Source: Phaeobacter sp. G2
Lineage (GTDB): Bacteria > Pseudomonadota > Alphaproteobacteria > Rhodobacterales > Rhodobacteraceae
DNA: 64,000 bases
Direction: 5' to 3'
NCBI GenBank assembly: GCA_025163595.1
Contig: CP104100.1
Span: 1,922,001 to 1,986,000, forward strand
In this document: one piece after another, positions 33,848 through 45,157 of the stretch
Numbering within the stretch: the stretch's first letter is position 1
Layout: each line of letters opens with the position of its first letter
The notes under the pieces: generated by a model
What the model saw: only the letters and a program-made list of their open reading frames with translations
The model's database searches: none
What the model was told of the DNA's origin: nothing
Made by a program: the position numbers and the translations under genes

Positions 33848-35008
33848 ATGTTCAATGCAAGCATGCAATTCGATCTTGGGGATGAGGTAAATGCACTGCG
33901 TGACATGGTGCATCGCTGGGCGCAGGACCGTGTCAAACCGATGGCGCAGGAAATCGACCAGAAGAACGAATTCCCCCCGGAACTGTGGACGGAAATGGGG
34001 GAGCTTGGCATGCTGGGCATCACCGTACCGGAAGAGTTCGGCGGCGCGGGCATGTCCTATCTGGCCCATACGGTTGCGGTGGAAGAAGTGGCTCGGGCCA
34101 GTGCTTCTGTGTCGCTGTCCTACGGGGCGCATTCCAATCTCTGTGTCAATCAGATCAAGCTGAACGCCACGGATGAGCAGAAAAAGAAATACCTGCCGGG
34201 CCTGGTTTCCGGTCAGCATGTTGGGGCGCTGGCGATGTCCGAAGCGGGCGCCGGTTCGGATGTGGTGTCGATGTCGCTGCGGGCGGAAAAGCGCAATGAT
34301 CACTACCGGTTGAACGGTAACAAGTACTGGATCACCAACGGTCCTGACGCCGACACGCTGGTGGTCTATGCCAAAACCGACCCGGATGCGGGCTCCAAGG
34401 GGATTACCGCCTTTATCATCGAGAAGGATTTCAAAGGCTTTTCCACCTCGCCGCATTTCGACAAGCTGGGCATGCGTGGGTCCAACACCGCCGAGCTGAT
34501 CTTTGAAGACTGTGAAGTGCCCTTTGAAAACGTGCTGGGCGAAGAGGGCCGGGGCGTCAAGGTTCTGATGTCTGGTCTGGACTATGAACGTGTGGTTCTG
34601 GCGGGCATCGGCACCGGTATCATGGCCGCCTGTATGGATGAAATGATGCCCTACCTGGCAGAACGCAAACAGTTTGGTCAGCCCATTGGGAACTTCCAGC
34701 TGATGCAGGGCAAGATCGCCGATATGTATACGGCGATGAATTCGGCCCGTGCCTATATCTACGAGGTGGCCAAGGCCTGCGACAAGGGCACCGTGACCCG
34801 GCAGGATGCGGCGGCGTGCTGCCTCTATGCCTCCGAGCAGGCGATGGTGCAGGCGCATCAGGCGGTACAGGCGCTGGGCGGGGCGGGCTATCTGTCCGAC
34901 AATCCAGTGGGCCGGATCTTCCGTGATGCCAAGCTGATGGAAATTGGGGCGGGCACCTCTGAAATCCGCCGCATGCTGATCGGTCGTGAGCTGATGGGCA
35001 CCATGTAA
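33848..35008 (+). CDS. ivd: isovaleryl-CoA dehydrogenase
   Basis: 386-residue FAD-dependent acyl-CoA dehydrogenase that oxidises isovaleryl-CoA to 3-methylcrotonyl-CoA in leucine catabolism. [11 protein letters not shown] and YWITNGPDA are the family flavin motifs. The catalytic base is placed as in isovaleryl-CoA dehydrogenases, Glu247 in [12 protein letters not shown], rather than at the later position used by short- and medium-chain enzymes. QALGGAGYL and [17 protein letters not shown] close the protein. It heads the liu-type set but is separated from the rest by a terminator and a reversed ompW, so at least two transcripts are needed. Confidence 0.95.
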   Translation: MFNASMQFDLGDEVNALRDMVHRWAQDRVKPMAQEIDQKNEFPPELWTEMGELGMLGITVPEEFGGAGMSYLAHTVAVEEVARASASVSLSYGAHSNLCVNQIKLNATDEQKKKYLPGLVSGQHVGALAMSEAGAGSDVVSMSLRAEKRNDHYRLNGNKYWITNGPDADTLVVYAKTDPDAGSKGITAFIIEKDFKGFSTSPHFDKLGMRGSNTAELIFEDCEVPFENVLGEEGRGVKVLMSGLDYERVVLAGIGTGIMAACMDEMMPYLAERKQFGQPIGNFQLMQGKIADMYTAMNSARAYIYEVAKACDKGTVTRQDAAACCLYASEQAMVQAHQAVQALGGAGYLSDNPVGRIFRDAKLMEIGAGTSEIRRMLIGRELMGTM

Positions 35009-35015
35009 GATACAG

Positions 35016-35055
35016 AAAGCCCCACCTGTCCGAGGGAGGCCAGGTGGGGTTTTGC
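35016..35055 (+). terminator. rho-independent terminator of ivd
   Basis: CCCCACCTG (35020-35028) pairs perfectly with CAGGTGGGG (35041-35049) over a 12-base loop, followed by TTTTGCTT. It lies 11 bases after the ivd stop. Confidence 0.9.
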
Positions 35056-35108
35056 TTATCGGGTTGGCAGGCCCGCAGGGGCCCACCGATAGATATTAGA
35101 TCAAAGGA

Positions 35109-35711
35109 TCAGAACCTGTGAACGTAGCTGACACCAATGGTGACCGGATCGATTTCGGCTTTGCCGATCGAGGCACCGTTCAGGAATGCATCGGAGTCGA
35201 TGTCCATATAGCGGACGTTCAGGCGCAGAGCGCCATTGTCAGAGATCTGCCAGTCGGCACCAGCCTGCAGTGCAAACCCCCAGCTGTCCTTGAGCTCCAG
35301 AACACCAAGAGCGGACTGCTCTTCAAAGAAGGTGGTGTAGTTGATGCCAGCACCGATGAAGGGTTTGATGTTGCCCTTGGTGGGGAAGTGGTAGTTGATC
35401 GACAGGGTGGGCGGCAGCTGCTTGGAGGTGCCGGCAAAGGCGCCGCCGATGTTGATGTCGTGCTCAAACGGAGTTGCCGCCAGCAATTCGATACCGAGGT
35501 TGTCGCGGATGAAATACTCTGCAGTCAAAGAGATCTGCGTGTCGTCGGTCATTGTCGCTGGGGCACCAGCCAATGTGCCGTTGTCGGACTTGGGGTTGAC
35601 GTTGATGACACCAACACCAAAGGTCCAATCACCTTGCGATTGCGCAAAGGCCGGTACAGCCAGAACAGTGCAGGCTGTTGCCAAGGCCAGGATGGAAGCA
35701 GAGCGTTTCAT
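35109..35711 (-). CDS. ompW: OmpW family outer membrane protein
   Basis: 200-residue eight-stranded beta-barrel protein of the outer membrane. A Sec signal peptide ending AFA is followed by QSQGDWTFGVGVINVNP. The middle includes TPFEHDI and LPPTLSINYHF, then KPFIGAGINYTTFF, and the chain ends VSYVHRF with the C-terminal aromatic residue needed for barrel insertion. OmpW-type proteins form narrow hydrophobic channels, and in enterobacteria the gene is induced by FNR in anoxia. A near-consensus FNR-type site lies 62-75 bases upstream of the start. It is convergent with ivd and divergent from the acyl-CoA synthetase. Confidence 0.93.
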   Translation of the reverse strand: MKRSASILALATACTVLAVPAFAQSQGDWTFGVGVINVNPKSDNGTLAGAPATMTDDTQISLTAEYFIRDNLGIELLAATPFEHDINIGGAFAGTSKQLPPTLSINYHFPTKGNIKPFIGAGINYTTFFEEQSALGVLELKDSWGFALQAGADWQISDNGALRLNVRYMDIDSDAFLNGASIGKAEIDPVTIGVSYVHRF

Positions 35712-35772
35712 GGGGAGAGTCCCTTTTCTTGTATTTACCCGATCTATCTGCGCCCAAAATCAAAAACGCGCT

Positions 35773-35786
35773 CTGATCTGGATCAA
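35773..35786. promoter_or_regulatory. FNR/FnrL-type box in the ompW/ligase divergent region
   Basis: CTGAT-CTGG-ATCAA matches the FNR-family consensus TTGAT-N4-ATCAA at nine of ten specified positions. It lies 62 bases upstream of the ompW start and 71 bases upstream of the acyl-CoA synthetase start, in the 146-base divergent gap. Confidence 0.7.
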
Positions 35787-35857
35787 AGAGGCGGTCGCTT
35801 TCCCTTTGGAAACACAGGGAAAATAAGCATATCGGCTATGCATTTTGGGAATGTCAC

Positions 35858-37426
35858 ATGACAAAAGCAGCTTTTGCACAGGCCGGAACTGGACCGGCCG
35901 CGGATCGACTGGCCGCAATTGGACTGGCTGCGGATGGGTCTTGGCGCTTGCCGGACCAGTTGAATATGGCGGCGCAGGCCCTGGCGCAGGACCCAGACGC
36001 CCTGGCGCTGATTGATCTCACCGGGGCTGAGCGGCGAGATATCAGCAATGGGGACCTGGCTGAGATGGTCGATGGGCTGGCGCGTTACCTGCTGACTCGT
36101 ATTCAGCCCGGTGACCGGGTAGGCGTTCTGCTGAGCCAATCCCCCTGGTGCGCCGCCGCGCATCTGGCGATCTGGAAGCTGGGGGCCATTTCGGTGCCGC
36201 TTTTCAAATTGTTCAAACGCGACGCTCTGGCCTCGCGGGCAGGGGATGCAGGGGTGTCCTTTGTGTTGACGGATCCCGAGGGCGCGGAGCTGCTGGGCGA
36301 TCTGGCCGAAGCGGTGATGGTGGATCAGGTGTCCCTGCCGGGGCAGGCGGTGGCCTTTGCGCAGACCAAGCCCGACACTCCGGCCATTTTGATCTATACC
36401 TCCGGGACGACTGGTAGCCCCAAAGGCGCGCTGCATGGGCATCGGGTGCTGACCGGGCATTTGCCCGGCGTGGCGATCAGTCATGACCATTTGGGCCAGC
36501 AAGGGGACTGTCTTTGGACCCCGGCGGACTGGGCCTGGATTGGCGGGCTGTTCGACGTCCTGATGCCGGGTCTGGCGCTGGGCGTGCCGGTTGTTGCCGC
36601 CCGGCTCGACAAATTCACCCCTGAGGCCTGCGCCGATCTGGTGCGCCGTGGCGAGGTGCGCAATGTGTTCTTCCCCCCCACCGCGCTGCGCATGTTGAAA
36701 GCGGCAGGGCAGGGGCTCGACGGCCTGCGCTCGGTTGCGTCTGGCGGAGAGCCCCTGGGCGCAGAGATGCTCGCTTGGGGCCAGTCGAGCTTTGGCGTGA
36801 CCATCAATGAGTTCTACGGCCAAACCGAATGTAACATGGTGGCTTCCTCCTGTGGTGTCGACTACCCGCCGCGTCCCGGTTGCATCGGCAAGGCCGTGCC
36901 GGGGCATCAATTGGCGGTGCTTGATTCCGCGGGCAAACCAACCAGCGCAGAAGGCGATGTCGCTGTGCGGCGCGGCTCGGCCTCGATGATGCTGGAGTAT
37001 TGGAACCGGCCCGATGAGACAGCCGCGAAGTTTCACGGCGACTGGCTGGTAACGGGCGATCGCGGCATCTGGGAGGGTGACTTCCTGCGTTTTGTCGGCC
37101 GCGAGGATGACGTGATCACCTCAGCTGGCTATCGCATCGGCCCTGCAGAGATCGAAGACTGCCTGATGACCCACCCCAGCGTCGCGACCGTGGGCGTTGT
37201 CGGCAAGCCTGATCCGCTGCGCACCGAGATCGTCAAAGCCTATGTGGTGCTGAAAGACGGCGCCGTCGCCAGCGAAAAAGAGCTGCAGGACTACGTGAAG
37301 CACCGTCTGGCCCAGTATTCCTACCCCCGCGAAATCACCTTTTTGGAGGCCCTTCCGATGACCGTGACCGGCAAGGTCATTCGCAAAGAGCTGAAAGCGC
37401 GGGCTGCTGGGGAGGTCGGGGCATGA
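35858..37426 (+). CDS. AMP-forming acyl-CoA synthetase
   Basis: 522-residue adenylate-forming ligase. P-loop YTSGTTGSPKG is near residues 180-190, NEFYGQTECN near 322-331 is the adenylation motif, and LVTGDRG and RFVGREDDVITSAGYRIGP precede the mobile C-terminal domain. The catalytic Lys is in MTVTGKVIRKEL close to the end. Overall it is of the acetyl/medium-chain (AcsM-like) type. Its place between ivd and mccB suggests activation of isovalerate or another branched acid feeding the leucine pathway, or of acetoacetate made by HMG-CoA lyase (inference). Its stop overlaps the next start by 4 bases. Confidence 0.88.
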   Translation: MTKAAFAQAGTGPAADRLAAIGLAADGSWRLPDQLNMAAQALAQDPDALALIDLTGAERRDISNGDLAEMVDGLARYLLTRIQPGDRVGVLLSQSPWCAAAHLAIWKLGAISVPLFKLFKRDALASRAGDAGVSFVLTDPEGAELLGDLAEAVMVDQVSLPGQAVAFAQTKPDTPAILIYTSGTTGSPKGALHGHRVLTGHLPGVAISHDHLGQQGDCLWTPADWAWIGGLFDVLMPGLALGVPVVAARLDKFTPEACADLVRRGEVRNVFFPPTALRMLKAAGQGLDGLRSVASGGEPLGAEMLAWGQSSFGVTINEFYGQTECNMVASSCGVDYPPRPGCIGKAVPGHQLAVLDSAGKPTSAEGDVAVRRGSASMMLEYWNRPDETAAKFHGDWLVTGDRGIWEGDFLRFVGREDDVITSAGYRIGPAEIEDCLMTHPSVATVGVVGKPDPLRTEIVKAYVVLKDGAVASEKELQDYVKHRLAQYSYPREITFLEALPMTVTGKVIRKELKARAAGEVGA

Positions 37427-37902
37427 GAATCATTCAATCCTGTGTTGCCGCCCTGGCACTGGTTCTAGCCCCCATCTTGGCAGCGGCGGACAGGCACCCA
37501 AGCCCGGGTTTTGATACTGAGGGGTATCTCGTGGCCTGCAGCAGTCGTACCCTCGATGGCCCTCTGCAAACTCCAATGCTTCAGCTTTGTGTTTCTAAAG
37601 CGAGGGAACTTTGCAACATGGGTCGGGAGATGCAGTCTGAGGGAGATTGTCTCGCTGATGTGACCTCCTGGCTGGAACAGGACGGCGCTCGTATTGAAAG
37701 CACCTATCGTGAGGCCTCCGAGCAGGCTGAAGCCCCGTCTGCATTTGCCGATCTGTGGCCACAGGCGACGCCGCAGGGGGATTGCTCCACGACTCAGGTT
37801 GCAGGCCTGAACGCCGCCGAACTCTGCGCTTATCAAACGGCGCTTTTGAAATGGTTCAAACTCCGCGTGGTTGAACGCCACCAATCAAACCGTAACAGGT
37901 GA
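37423..37902 (+). CDS. Cys-rich periplasmic protein of unknown function
   Basis: 159-residue protein with a Sec signal peptide (residues 1-22, ending ILAAA or LAAAD). The mature part has seven cysteines, with a helical core [21 protein letters not shown] near 56-76 (two short motifs C-x7-C and C-x10-C) that slightly resembles the LprI/DUF1311 type. A basic C-terminal tail reads [12 protein letters not shown]. The start overlaps the ligase stop (ATGA) and the gene lies 13 bases before mccB, so it is translated as part of the leucine operon although its exported location does not fit a cytoplasmic pathway. No function is assigned. Confidence 0.75.
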   Translation: MRIIQSCVAALALVLAPILAAADRHPSPGFDTEGYLVACSSRTLDGPLQTPMLQLCVSKARELCNMGREMQSEGDCLADVTSWLEQDGARIESTYREASEQAEAPSAFADLWPQATPQGDCSTTQVAGLNAAELCAYQTALLKWFKLRVVERHQSNRNR

Positions 37903-37915
37903 GAAGGACGCAAAT

Positions 37916-39520
37916 ATGAAACTCAAATCCAAGGCAATGCCTTCCTCCGAAGCCTTTAAGGCCAATCAGGCTGCGCATCTTGAGGCGCTTGGCCAGATCG
38001 ACGACGCGGCAGAGGCCGCCCGCCTGGGCGGTGGTGAAAAATCCCGCGCTCGCCATGAGGGCCGGGGCAAGATGCTGCCACGCCGCCGGGTGGCGAACCT
38101 ACTGGATCCAGGCTCTCCCTTCCTCGAGATCGGAGCGACAGCTGCCCATAACATGTATGACAACGCGGCCCCGGCTGCAGGTGTCATCGCCGGTATCGGG
38201 CGGGTGCATGGCCAAGAGGTCATGGTGGTCTGCAACGATGCCACCGTAAAGGGCGGCACCTATTTCCCGATGACGGTGAAAAAACACCTGCGGGCGCAAG
38301 AGATTGCCGAGGAAAACTGCCTGCCTTGCATCTATCTGGTGGACAGCGGCGGTGCCAACCTGCCGCAGCAGGATGAGGTTTTCCCGGACCGCGACCACTT
38401 TGGCCGTATCTTTTACAATCAGGCGCGCATGTCCGCCAAGGGCATCCCGCAAATCGCCGTGGTCATGGGCTCCTGTACCGCCGGGGGCGCCTATGTGCCT
38501 GCGATGTCCGATGTCACCATCATCGTCAAAGAACAGGGCACCATCTTCCTGGCGGGCCCCCCTCTGGTCAAAGCCGCCACTGGCGAAGTGGTCTCGGCCG
38601 AAGATCTCGGCGGCGGCGATGTGCACACCCGCCTGTCCGGTGTTGCCGACTACCTGGCCGAAGATGACGCCCATGCCCTGGCCCTGGCGCGCCGTGCGGT
38701 GCAGTCGCTCAATATCATCAAGCCGCAAACCGTAAACTGGGCCTCCCCCGAAGAGCCAGCCTATGACCCGGCAGAGATTCTCGGTGTGGTGCCCGGCGAT
38801 CTGCGTACCCCCTATGACATCCGCGAAGTCATCGCCCGGCTGGTGGACGGCTCGCGCTTTGACGAGTTCAAACCGCGCTACGGGGAAACTCTGGTCACCG
38901 GTTTTGCCCATGTCAAAGGTTGCCCCGTGGGGATCATCGCCAACAATGGTGTGCTGTTCTCTGAAGCGGCGCAGAAGGGCGCCCATTTTGTCGAGCTTTG
39001 CTCGCAACGCAAAATCCCGCTGGTCTTTTTGCAAAACATCACCGGCTTCATGGTGGGCCGCAAATATGAGAACGAAGGCATCGCCCGCCATGGCGCCAAA
39101 ATGGTCACCGCCGTGGCCTCCACCAATGTTCCCAAGATCACCATGCTGGTAGGCGGCTCTTTTGGCGCGGGCAACTACGGCATGGCAGGACGGGCCTATC
39201 AGCCCCGTTTCCTGTGGACCTGGCCCAATTCCCGCATCTCAGTGATGGGGGGCGAACAGGCCGCAGGCGTGCTGGCAACAGTAAAACGGGACGCTATCGA
39301 ACGTCAGGGCGGCAGCTGGTCAGCGGATGAAGAAGCGCAGTTCAAACAGCCAACAATCGATATGTTCGAAGAGCAAAGCCACCCGCTTTATGCCTCGGCG
39401 CGGCTCTGGGACGACGGTATCATCGACCCGCGCAAAAGCCGCGATGTGCTGGCCCTGTCCCTGCGTGCCGCTCTCAATGCCGAGATCGACGAAACACGCT
39501 TTGGCGTCTTCCGCATGTAA
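37916..39520 (+). CDS. mccB: 3-methylcrotonyl-CoA carboxylase, carboxyltransferase (beta) subunit
   Basis: 534-residue carboxyltransferase that moves CO2 from biotin on the alpha subunit to 3-methylcrotonyl-CoA. The crotonase-like fold has two oxyanion glycine regions: [15 protein letters not shown] near 198-212 and [16 protein letters not shown] near 406-421. [11 protein letters not shown] and [20 protein letters not shown] are diagnostic of the MCC/geranyl-CoA branch. The ATG at 37916 with AGAAGG upstream is preferred over the in-frame ATG at 37871, which lies inside the preceding gene. The adjacent mccA supplies the partner subunit; this pairing identifies the substrate as methylcrotonyl-CoA. 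Confidence 0.95.
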   Translation: MKLKSKAMPSSEAFKANQAAHLEALGQIDDAAEAARLGGGEKSRARHEGRGKMLPRRRVANLLDPGSPFLEIGATAAHNMYDNAAPAAGVIAGIGRVHGQEVMVVCNDATVKGGTYFPMTVKKHLRAQEIAEENCLPCIYLVDSGGANLPQQDEVFPDRDHFGRIFYNQARMSAKGIPQIAVVMGSCTAGGAYVPAMSDVTIIVKEQGTIFLAGPPLVKAATGEVVSAEDLGGGDVHTRLSGVADYLAEDDAHALALARRAVQSLNIIKPQTVNWASPEEPAYDPAEILGVVPGDLRTPYDIREVIARLVDGSRFDEFKPRYGETLVTGFAHVKGCPVGIIANNGVLFSEAAQKGAHFVELCSQRKIPLVFLQNITGFMVGRKYENEGIARHGAKMVTAVASTNVPKITMLVGGSFGAGNYGMAGRAYQPRFLWTWPNSRISVMGGEQAAGVLATVKRDAIERQGGSWSADEEAQFKQPTIDMFEEQSHPLYASARLWDDGIIDPRKSRDVLALSLRAALNAEIDETRFGVFRM

Positions 39521-39530
39521 GCGCGCGTCT

Positions 39531-39580
39531 TTCATCTTTCCAAAAATACCTCGGGGGTCCGGGGGCAGCGCCCCCGGACC
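39531..39580 (+). repeat. intergenic repeat: AT-rich motif plus GC hairpin
   Basis: TTCATCTTTCCAAAA at 39531-39545 is followed by a perfect 11-bp stem, GGTCCGGGGGC (39556-39566) with GCCCCCGGACC (39570-39580), loop AGC. The form resembles short dispersed intergenic repeats of Rhodobacterales genomes. It lies between mccB and mccA, where it may act as an mRNA-stabilising hairpin. A second inverted copy of the 15-base motif lies after mccA. Confidence 0.7.
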
Positions 39581-39607
39581 GACCTTCCAAACAAAGGACC
39601 CAACCCC

Positions 39608-41551
<1,944 letters not shown>

Positions 41552-41582
41552 GGCGCGGGCTGCTGATTGGGCCGTTTGATTA

Positions 41583-41597
41583 TTTTGGAAAGATGAA
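41583..41597 (-). repeat. inverted copy of the AT-rich intergenic motif
   Basis: The complement reads TTCATCTTTCCAAAA, identical over 15 bases to 39531-39545. Together the copies flank mccA in opposite orientation. Here no GC hairpin accompanies the motif. Confidence 0.65.
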
Positions 41598-41613
41598 GAG
41601 GGAAGGATCCGCC

Positions 41614-42471
41614 ATGAGCCAATCTGTCGAGATCTTCGAGATGGGACCGCGCGACGGGCTGCAGAATGAAAAGCGCGCCATCCCGGTGGCAGAGAAAATC
41701 GCTTTGGTGGACTGCCTGTCCCAGGCTGGCTTTCGCCGGATAGAAGTGGCCAGCTTTGTGTCGCCGAAATGGGTGCCACAGATGGCAGGCAGCGGTGAGG
41801 TTCTGGCCGGGATCAGCCGTGCGCCGGGCGTGTCTTATGCGGCTCTGACGCCCAATATGCGTGGCTACACGGATGCGGTAGCGGCAGGGGCGGATGAAAT
41901 CGCGGTGTTTGCCTCGGCCTCGGAGGGATTTTCCCGTGCCAATATCAATGCCTCCATCACCGAGAGCATTGAACGGTTCAAGCCCATTCTGCAGGCCGCC
42001 GCAGCCATCAAGCTGCCGGTGCGGGGCTATGTGTCCTGTGTCACTGATTGCCCGTTTGACGGACCAACGGATCCAGATCAGGTGGCTTTGGTGGCTGAAA
42101 CGCTGCATCTGCTGGGCTGCTATGAGGTGTCACTGGGCGACACCATCGGGCAGGGCACGCCGGAAACCATCAGCAAAATGCTGTCTGCCGTAACGAAACG
42201 GGTGCCGGTCAGCCATCTGGCCGGCCATTATCACGACACGTCTGGACGCGCCTTGGACAATATCGAGGCATCTCTGGCGCAGGGGGTTCGGGTGTTTGAT
42301 GCGGCGGTAGGTGGCCTGGGCGGGTGCCCCTATGCGCCAGGCGCTGCAGGCAATGTTGCCACCGAGGCCGTGCAGGACCATCTGGTGGGGCTCGGCTATG
42401 AGACGGGCCTGGACCGGGATGTCCTGGTTGAAGCGGCTGAGATGGCACAGGCCATGCGCAGCGACAGCTAA
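41614..42471 (+). CDS. hydroxymethylglutaryl-CoA lyase
   Basis: 285-residue TIM-barrel lyase that splits HMG-CoA to acetyl-CoA and acetoacetate, the last step of leucine degradation. EMGPRDGLQNE near the start contains the metal Asp and Arg, ASFVSPKWVPQM follows, SLGDTIGQGTP is at mid-barrel, HYHDT carries metal histidines, and the signature VGGLGGCPYAPGAAGN includes the catalytic Cys. The ATG at 41614 has GGAAGGA 6 bases upstream; an in-frame ATG at 41593 lacks this. It lies 62 bases after mccA and 49 before the hydratase gene. Often called liuE or mvaB in other species. Confidence 0.95.
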   Translation: MSQSVEIFEMGPRDGLQNEKRAIPVAEKIALVDCLSQAGFRRIEVASFVSPKWVPQMAGSGEVLAGISRAPGVSYAALTPNMRGYTDAVAAGADEIAVFASASEGFSRANINASITESIERFKPILQAAAAIKLPVRGYVSCVTDCPFDGPTDPDQVALVAETLHLLGCYEVSLGDTIGQGTPETISKMLSAVTKRVPVSHLAGHYHDTSGRALDNIEASLAQGVRVFDAAVGGLGGCPYAPGAAGNVATEAVQDHLVGLGYETGLDRDVLVEAAEMAQAMRSDS

Positions 42472-42520
42472 TGTGGGTCTAAGACCATGGGCCAGAGGGA
42501 AGAGGGTAGAGGGACTGAGA

Positions 42521-43303
42521 ATGTATAAGACAGTATTGATCGAACAGGACGCGCGTGGCGTTGCCACCATGACGTTGAACCGTCCGGAAAAGCACAATGC
42601 GATGTCTGGCGAGATGCTGCAGGAGCTGAAAGCGGCGGCGCAGCAGCTGGCCTTGGATGACGATGTGCGCGTTGTGGTGCTGACGGGTGCAGGCAAAAGT
42701 TTTTGTGCCGGGGGTGATCTGGGCTGGATGCAGCAGCAGATGCAGGCAGATGCCGCCACCCGTGGCGCCGAGGCGCGGGTCCTGGCAGAAATGCTGCAGA
42801 TCCTGAACACGCTGCCAAAGCCCTTGATCGGTGCCATCCAGGGCAATGCCTTTGGCGGTGGCGTTGGCATGGCGTCGGTCTGTGACGTGGCCATTGGTGT
42901 CGATCATCTGAAGATGGGCCTGACAGAGACCAAGCTGGGTTTGATCCCGGCCACCATCGGCCCCTATGTGGTGGCACGGATGGGAGAATCGCGCGCCCGT
43001 CGGGTCTTTATGTCGTCGCGCCTGTTTGGTGCTGCCGAAGCCGTGGAGCTGGGGCTTTTGGCCAAGGCGGTTCCCGCTGCGGATCTGGCGGCGGCGGTCG
43101 AGGCCGAGGTGTTGCCCTATATGGCTTGTGCTCCGGGCGCAGTGGCGGCTGCAAAGAAACTGACCCGCGATCTGGGGCCACGACTGGATGACGAGACCAT
43201 CGACATGACAATCGGCGCTTTGGTCAGCCGCTGGGAGGGCGATGAGGCCTCAGAGGGCATCGGCGCCTTCTTTGACAAGCGTAAGCCTCGTTGGCAGGGC
43301 TGA
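42521..43303 (+). CDS. enoyl-CoA hydratase family protein, probable methylglutaconyl-CoA hydratase
   Basis: 260-residue crotonase-superfamily enzyme. GKSFCAGGDLGWM near 61-73 provides the first oxyanion glycine. GNAFGGGVGMASVCDVAIG provides the second, and ETKLGLIPATIGPYVV carries the catalytic-side Glu. The context, last gene after mccB, mccA and HMG-CoA lyase, points to hydration of 3-methylglutaconyl-CoA to HMG-CoA (LiuC role). The reading frame extends far upstream inside the lyase gene in another frame, but GGGACTGAGA and homology support the ATG at 42521. Confidence 0.9.
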   Translation: MYKTVLIEQDARGVATMTLNRPEKHNAMSGEMLQELKAAAQQLALDDDVRVVVLTGAGKSFCAGGDLGWMQQQMQADAATRGAEARVLAEMLQILNTLPKPLIGAIQGNAFGGGVGMASVCDVAIGVDHLKMGLTETKLGLIPATIGPYVVARMGESRARRVFMSSRLFGAAEAVELGLLAKAVPAADLAAAVEAEVLPYMACAPGAVAAAKKLTRDLGPRLDDETIDMTIGALVSRWEGDEASEGIGAFFDKRKPRWQG

Positions 43304-43638
43304 ACCTGGAGTGAACCTGGGCAGAGGCCTGTCTGTTGCAGGTCCGCAGCAGAGCAGAGCCAAGCCGCCTAGGGGCGGCGTTAACCAGTATTTTGAATGT
43401 CAGTTTTCAGGGCGCCGTGAGAAATCATGGCGCCTTTCCTTATGGAAATAATAAGAAATTAACCCCTGCTGGCCCAAATAGCGTTAAGTGATGCCGCAGG
43501 GTCGCGACTTGTACAGAAAGCCACTTTCTTCACCATTGGTTTGGTTGACGATAGGGGGGGGTGGGAGTAGACACATGCGCAAGTCAACACGCCAATTGAC
43601 GGCGCGCGAGAAGCCGCGCGCTCGGAAAGGAGCCACTC
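43304..43638 (+). promoter_or_regulatory. gap between leucine operon and nuo operon
   Basis: 335 bases without a gene. The first third carries the terminator at 43411. The remainder must hold the nuo promoter: an AT-rich part at about 43440-43470, a G-run (43551-43560) and a GCGCGC-rich inverted repeat just before the AAAGGA ribosome site. No convincing -35/-10 pair or named operator could be assigned. Confidence 0.45.
43411..43441 (+). terminator. terminator of the leucine-degradation operon
   Basis: GGCGCCGTGA (43411-43420) pairs with TCATGGCGCC (43425-43434), including one G-T pair, over a GAAA tetraloop, followed by TTTCCTT. The stable GNRA-type loop supports a real hairpin. Confidence 0.85.
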
Positions 43639-44004
43639 GTGGAAGAGATGTTGCGGGAATACCTCCCGATCTTGGTGTTTTTGGTCGTCGCAGTCGGCCT
43701 GGGAATTGTTCTTATTCTGGCGGCAGTTGTACTGGCTGTTCGCAATCCTGACCCGGAAAAAGTCAGCGCCTATGAGTGCGGTTTCAACGCTTTTGATGAC
43801 GCCCGGATGAAATTCGATGTGCGATTTTATCTGGTGTCGATTCTTTTCATCATTTTTGATTTGGAAATTGCCTTCCTGTTTCCCTGGGCCGTTGGCTTCA
43901 AGGACATGAGCGATACCGGTTTCTGGTCGATGATGGTGTTTCTGGCAGTTCTGACCATTGGTTTTGCCTATGAGTGGAAAAAGGGAGCTCTGGAATGGGA
44001 GTGA
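43639..44004 (+). CDS. nuoA: NADH-quinone oxidoreductase subunit A
   Basis: 121-residue membrane subunit of complex I with three transmembrane helices (about 10-33, 65-85, 93-112). The loop between helices 1 and 2 has [16 protein letters not shown], whose Cys is the residue exposed in the de-active state of complex [13 protein letters not shown] in helix 2 carries conserved acids. The start is the GTG at 43639, 7 bases after AAAGGA; the ATG three codons later is too far from it. Its stop overlaps the nuoB start. First gene of the 14-subunit operon. Confidence 0.96.
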   Translation: MEEMLREYLPILVFLVVAVGLGIVLILAAVVLAVRNPDPEKVSAYECGFNAFDDARMKFDVRFYLVSILFIIFDLEIAFLFPWAVGFKDMSDTGFWSMMVFLAVLTIGFAYEWKKGALEWE

Positions 44005-44528
44005 TGACCGGAGCAAATACCGCTGGGATCGACAAGGAAGTTGCCACCCAGGCCCTGAACGCCGAGCTGCAGGATAAGGGATTTCTGCTGACCTCGACGG
44101 AGGACATTATCAACTGGGCTCGCACCGGGTCGCTGCACTGGATGACCTTTGGTCTGGCCTGCTGCGCGGTTGAGATGATGCATACCTCGATGCCGCGCTA
44201 CGATGCGGAACGCTTTGGCATTGCCCCGCGCGCTTCCCCGCGCCAATCCGATGTAATGATTGTTGCCGGCACCCTGACCAACAAAATGGCGCCAGCGCTG
44301 CGCAAGGTCTACGACCAGATGCCCGAGCCACGCTATGTGATCTCGATGGGGTCCTGCGCCAATGGTGGTGGATATTATCACTACAGCTACTCGGTTGTGC
44401 GCGGCTGTGACCGTATTGTGCCAGTTGATATCTACGTGCCGGGCTGCCCACCCACCGCTGAGGCCCTGCTTTATGGGCTGATGCAGTTGCAGCGCAAAAT
44501 CCGCCGTACCGGCACCCTGGTGCGCTAA
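43995..44528 (+). CDS. nuoB: NADH-quinone oxidoreductase subunit B
   Basis: 177-residue peripheral-arm subunit carrying cluster N2, which passes electrons to quinone. The cluster ligands are seen in GLACCAVEM (tandem Cys), GSCANGGG and [11 protein letters not shown]. The start at 43995 has GGAG 8 bases upstream and overlaps the end of nuoA by 10 bases; an ATG three codons later is an alternative. Contacts NuoD to form the quinone site. Confidence 0.97.
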   Translation: MGVMTGANTAGIDKEVATQALNAELQDKGFLLTSTEDIINWARTGSLHWMTFGLACCAVEMMHTSMPRYDAERFGIAPRASPRQSDVMIVAGTLTNKMAPALRKVYDQMPEPRYVISMGSCANGGGYYHYSYSVVRGCDRIVPVDIYVPGCPPTAEALLYGLMQLQRKIRRTGTLVR

Positions 44529-44551
44529 GCGATCTGGCTGGAGAGACATAA

Positions 44552-45157
44552 ATGACTGAAGCACTGCAAGAACTTGGTACTCAGATCGCAGCCAAACGCC
44601 CTGACTGTGTATTGTCCTGGGATATCGCTTTTGATGAATTGACCGTTGATGTGGCCCCGGCCAATATCAATGGTCTGGTTGAGTTTCTGAAAACCGACAG
44701 CACCTGCAAGTTTTCTTCGCTGGTGGATATCACTGCGGTGGATTACCCGGAACGTGGTAAACGCTTTGATGTGGTCTATCACTTCCTGTCGATGTACCAA
44801 AACCAGCGCATTCGCCTGCGGGTTTCGGTGCGCGAAGACGATATGGTGCCCTCGATTGTCGATGTGCACCCCTCGGCCAATTGGTTTGAGCGCGAAATTT
44901 TCGACATGTTTGGTATCCTGTTCTCGGGCCACCCGGATCTGCGCCGCATTCTCACCGACTATGGCTTTCGCGGCTATCCCCTGCGCAAGGATTTCCCCAC
45001 CACAGGCTACACCGAGGTCCGTTACGACGAGGCCGAAAAGCGCGTTGTCTATGAACCGGTGAGCCTGGTGCAGGAATACCGTCAGTTTGATTTCATGTCT
45101 CCCTGGGAGGGTGCCGAATACATCCTGCCCGGTGATGAAAAAGAGGGGGCAAAATAA
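44552..45157 (+). CDS. nuoC: NADH-quinone oxidoreductase subunit C
   Basis: 201-residue peripheral-arm subunit without cofactor. Family motifs: [24 protein letters not shown] near 56-80, and [17 protein letters not shown] and [24 protein letters not shown] in the second half. It is separate from nuoD, unlike the fused NuoCD of E. coli. Its TAA shares an A with the nuoD ATG (TAATG), giving tight coupling. Confidence 0.97.
   Translation: MTEALQELGTQIAAKRPDCVLSWDIAFDELTVDVAPANINGLVEFLKTDSTCKFSSLVDITAVDYPERGKRFDVVYHFLSMYQNQRIRLRVSVREDDMVPSIVDVHPSANWFEREIFDMFGILFSGHPDLRRILTDYGFRGYPLRKDFPTTGYTEVRYDEAEKRVVYEPVSLVQEYRQFDFMSPWEGAEYILPGDEKEGAK

Noticed and set aside
33680..35086. 468-codon open frame opposite ivd
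   Set aside because: Shadow of the isovaleryl-CoA dehydrogenase frame; His/Arg-rich translation without domain features.
43600..43625. GCGCGC inverted repeat before nuoA as an operator
   Set aside because: Each arm is self-complementary GC alternation, which arises easily by chance in this composition, and no regulator consensus fits.
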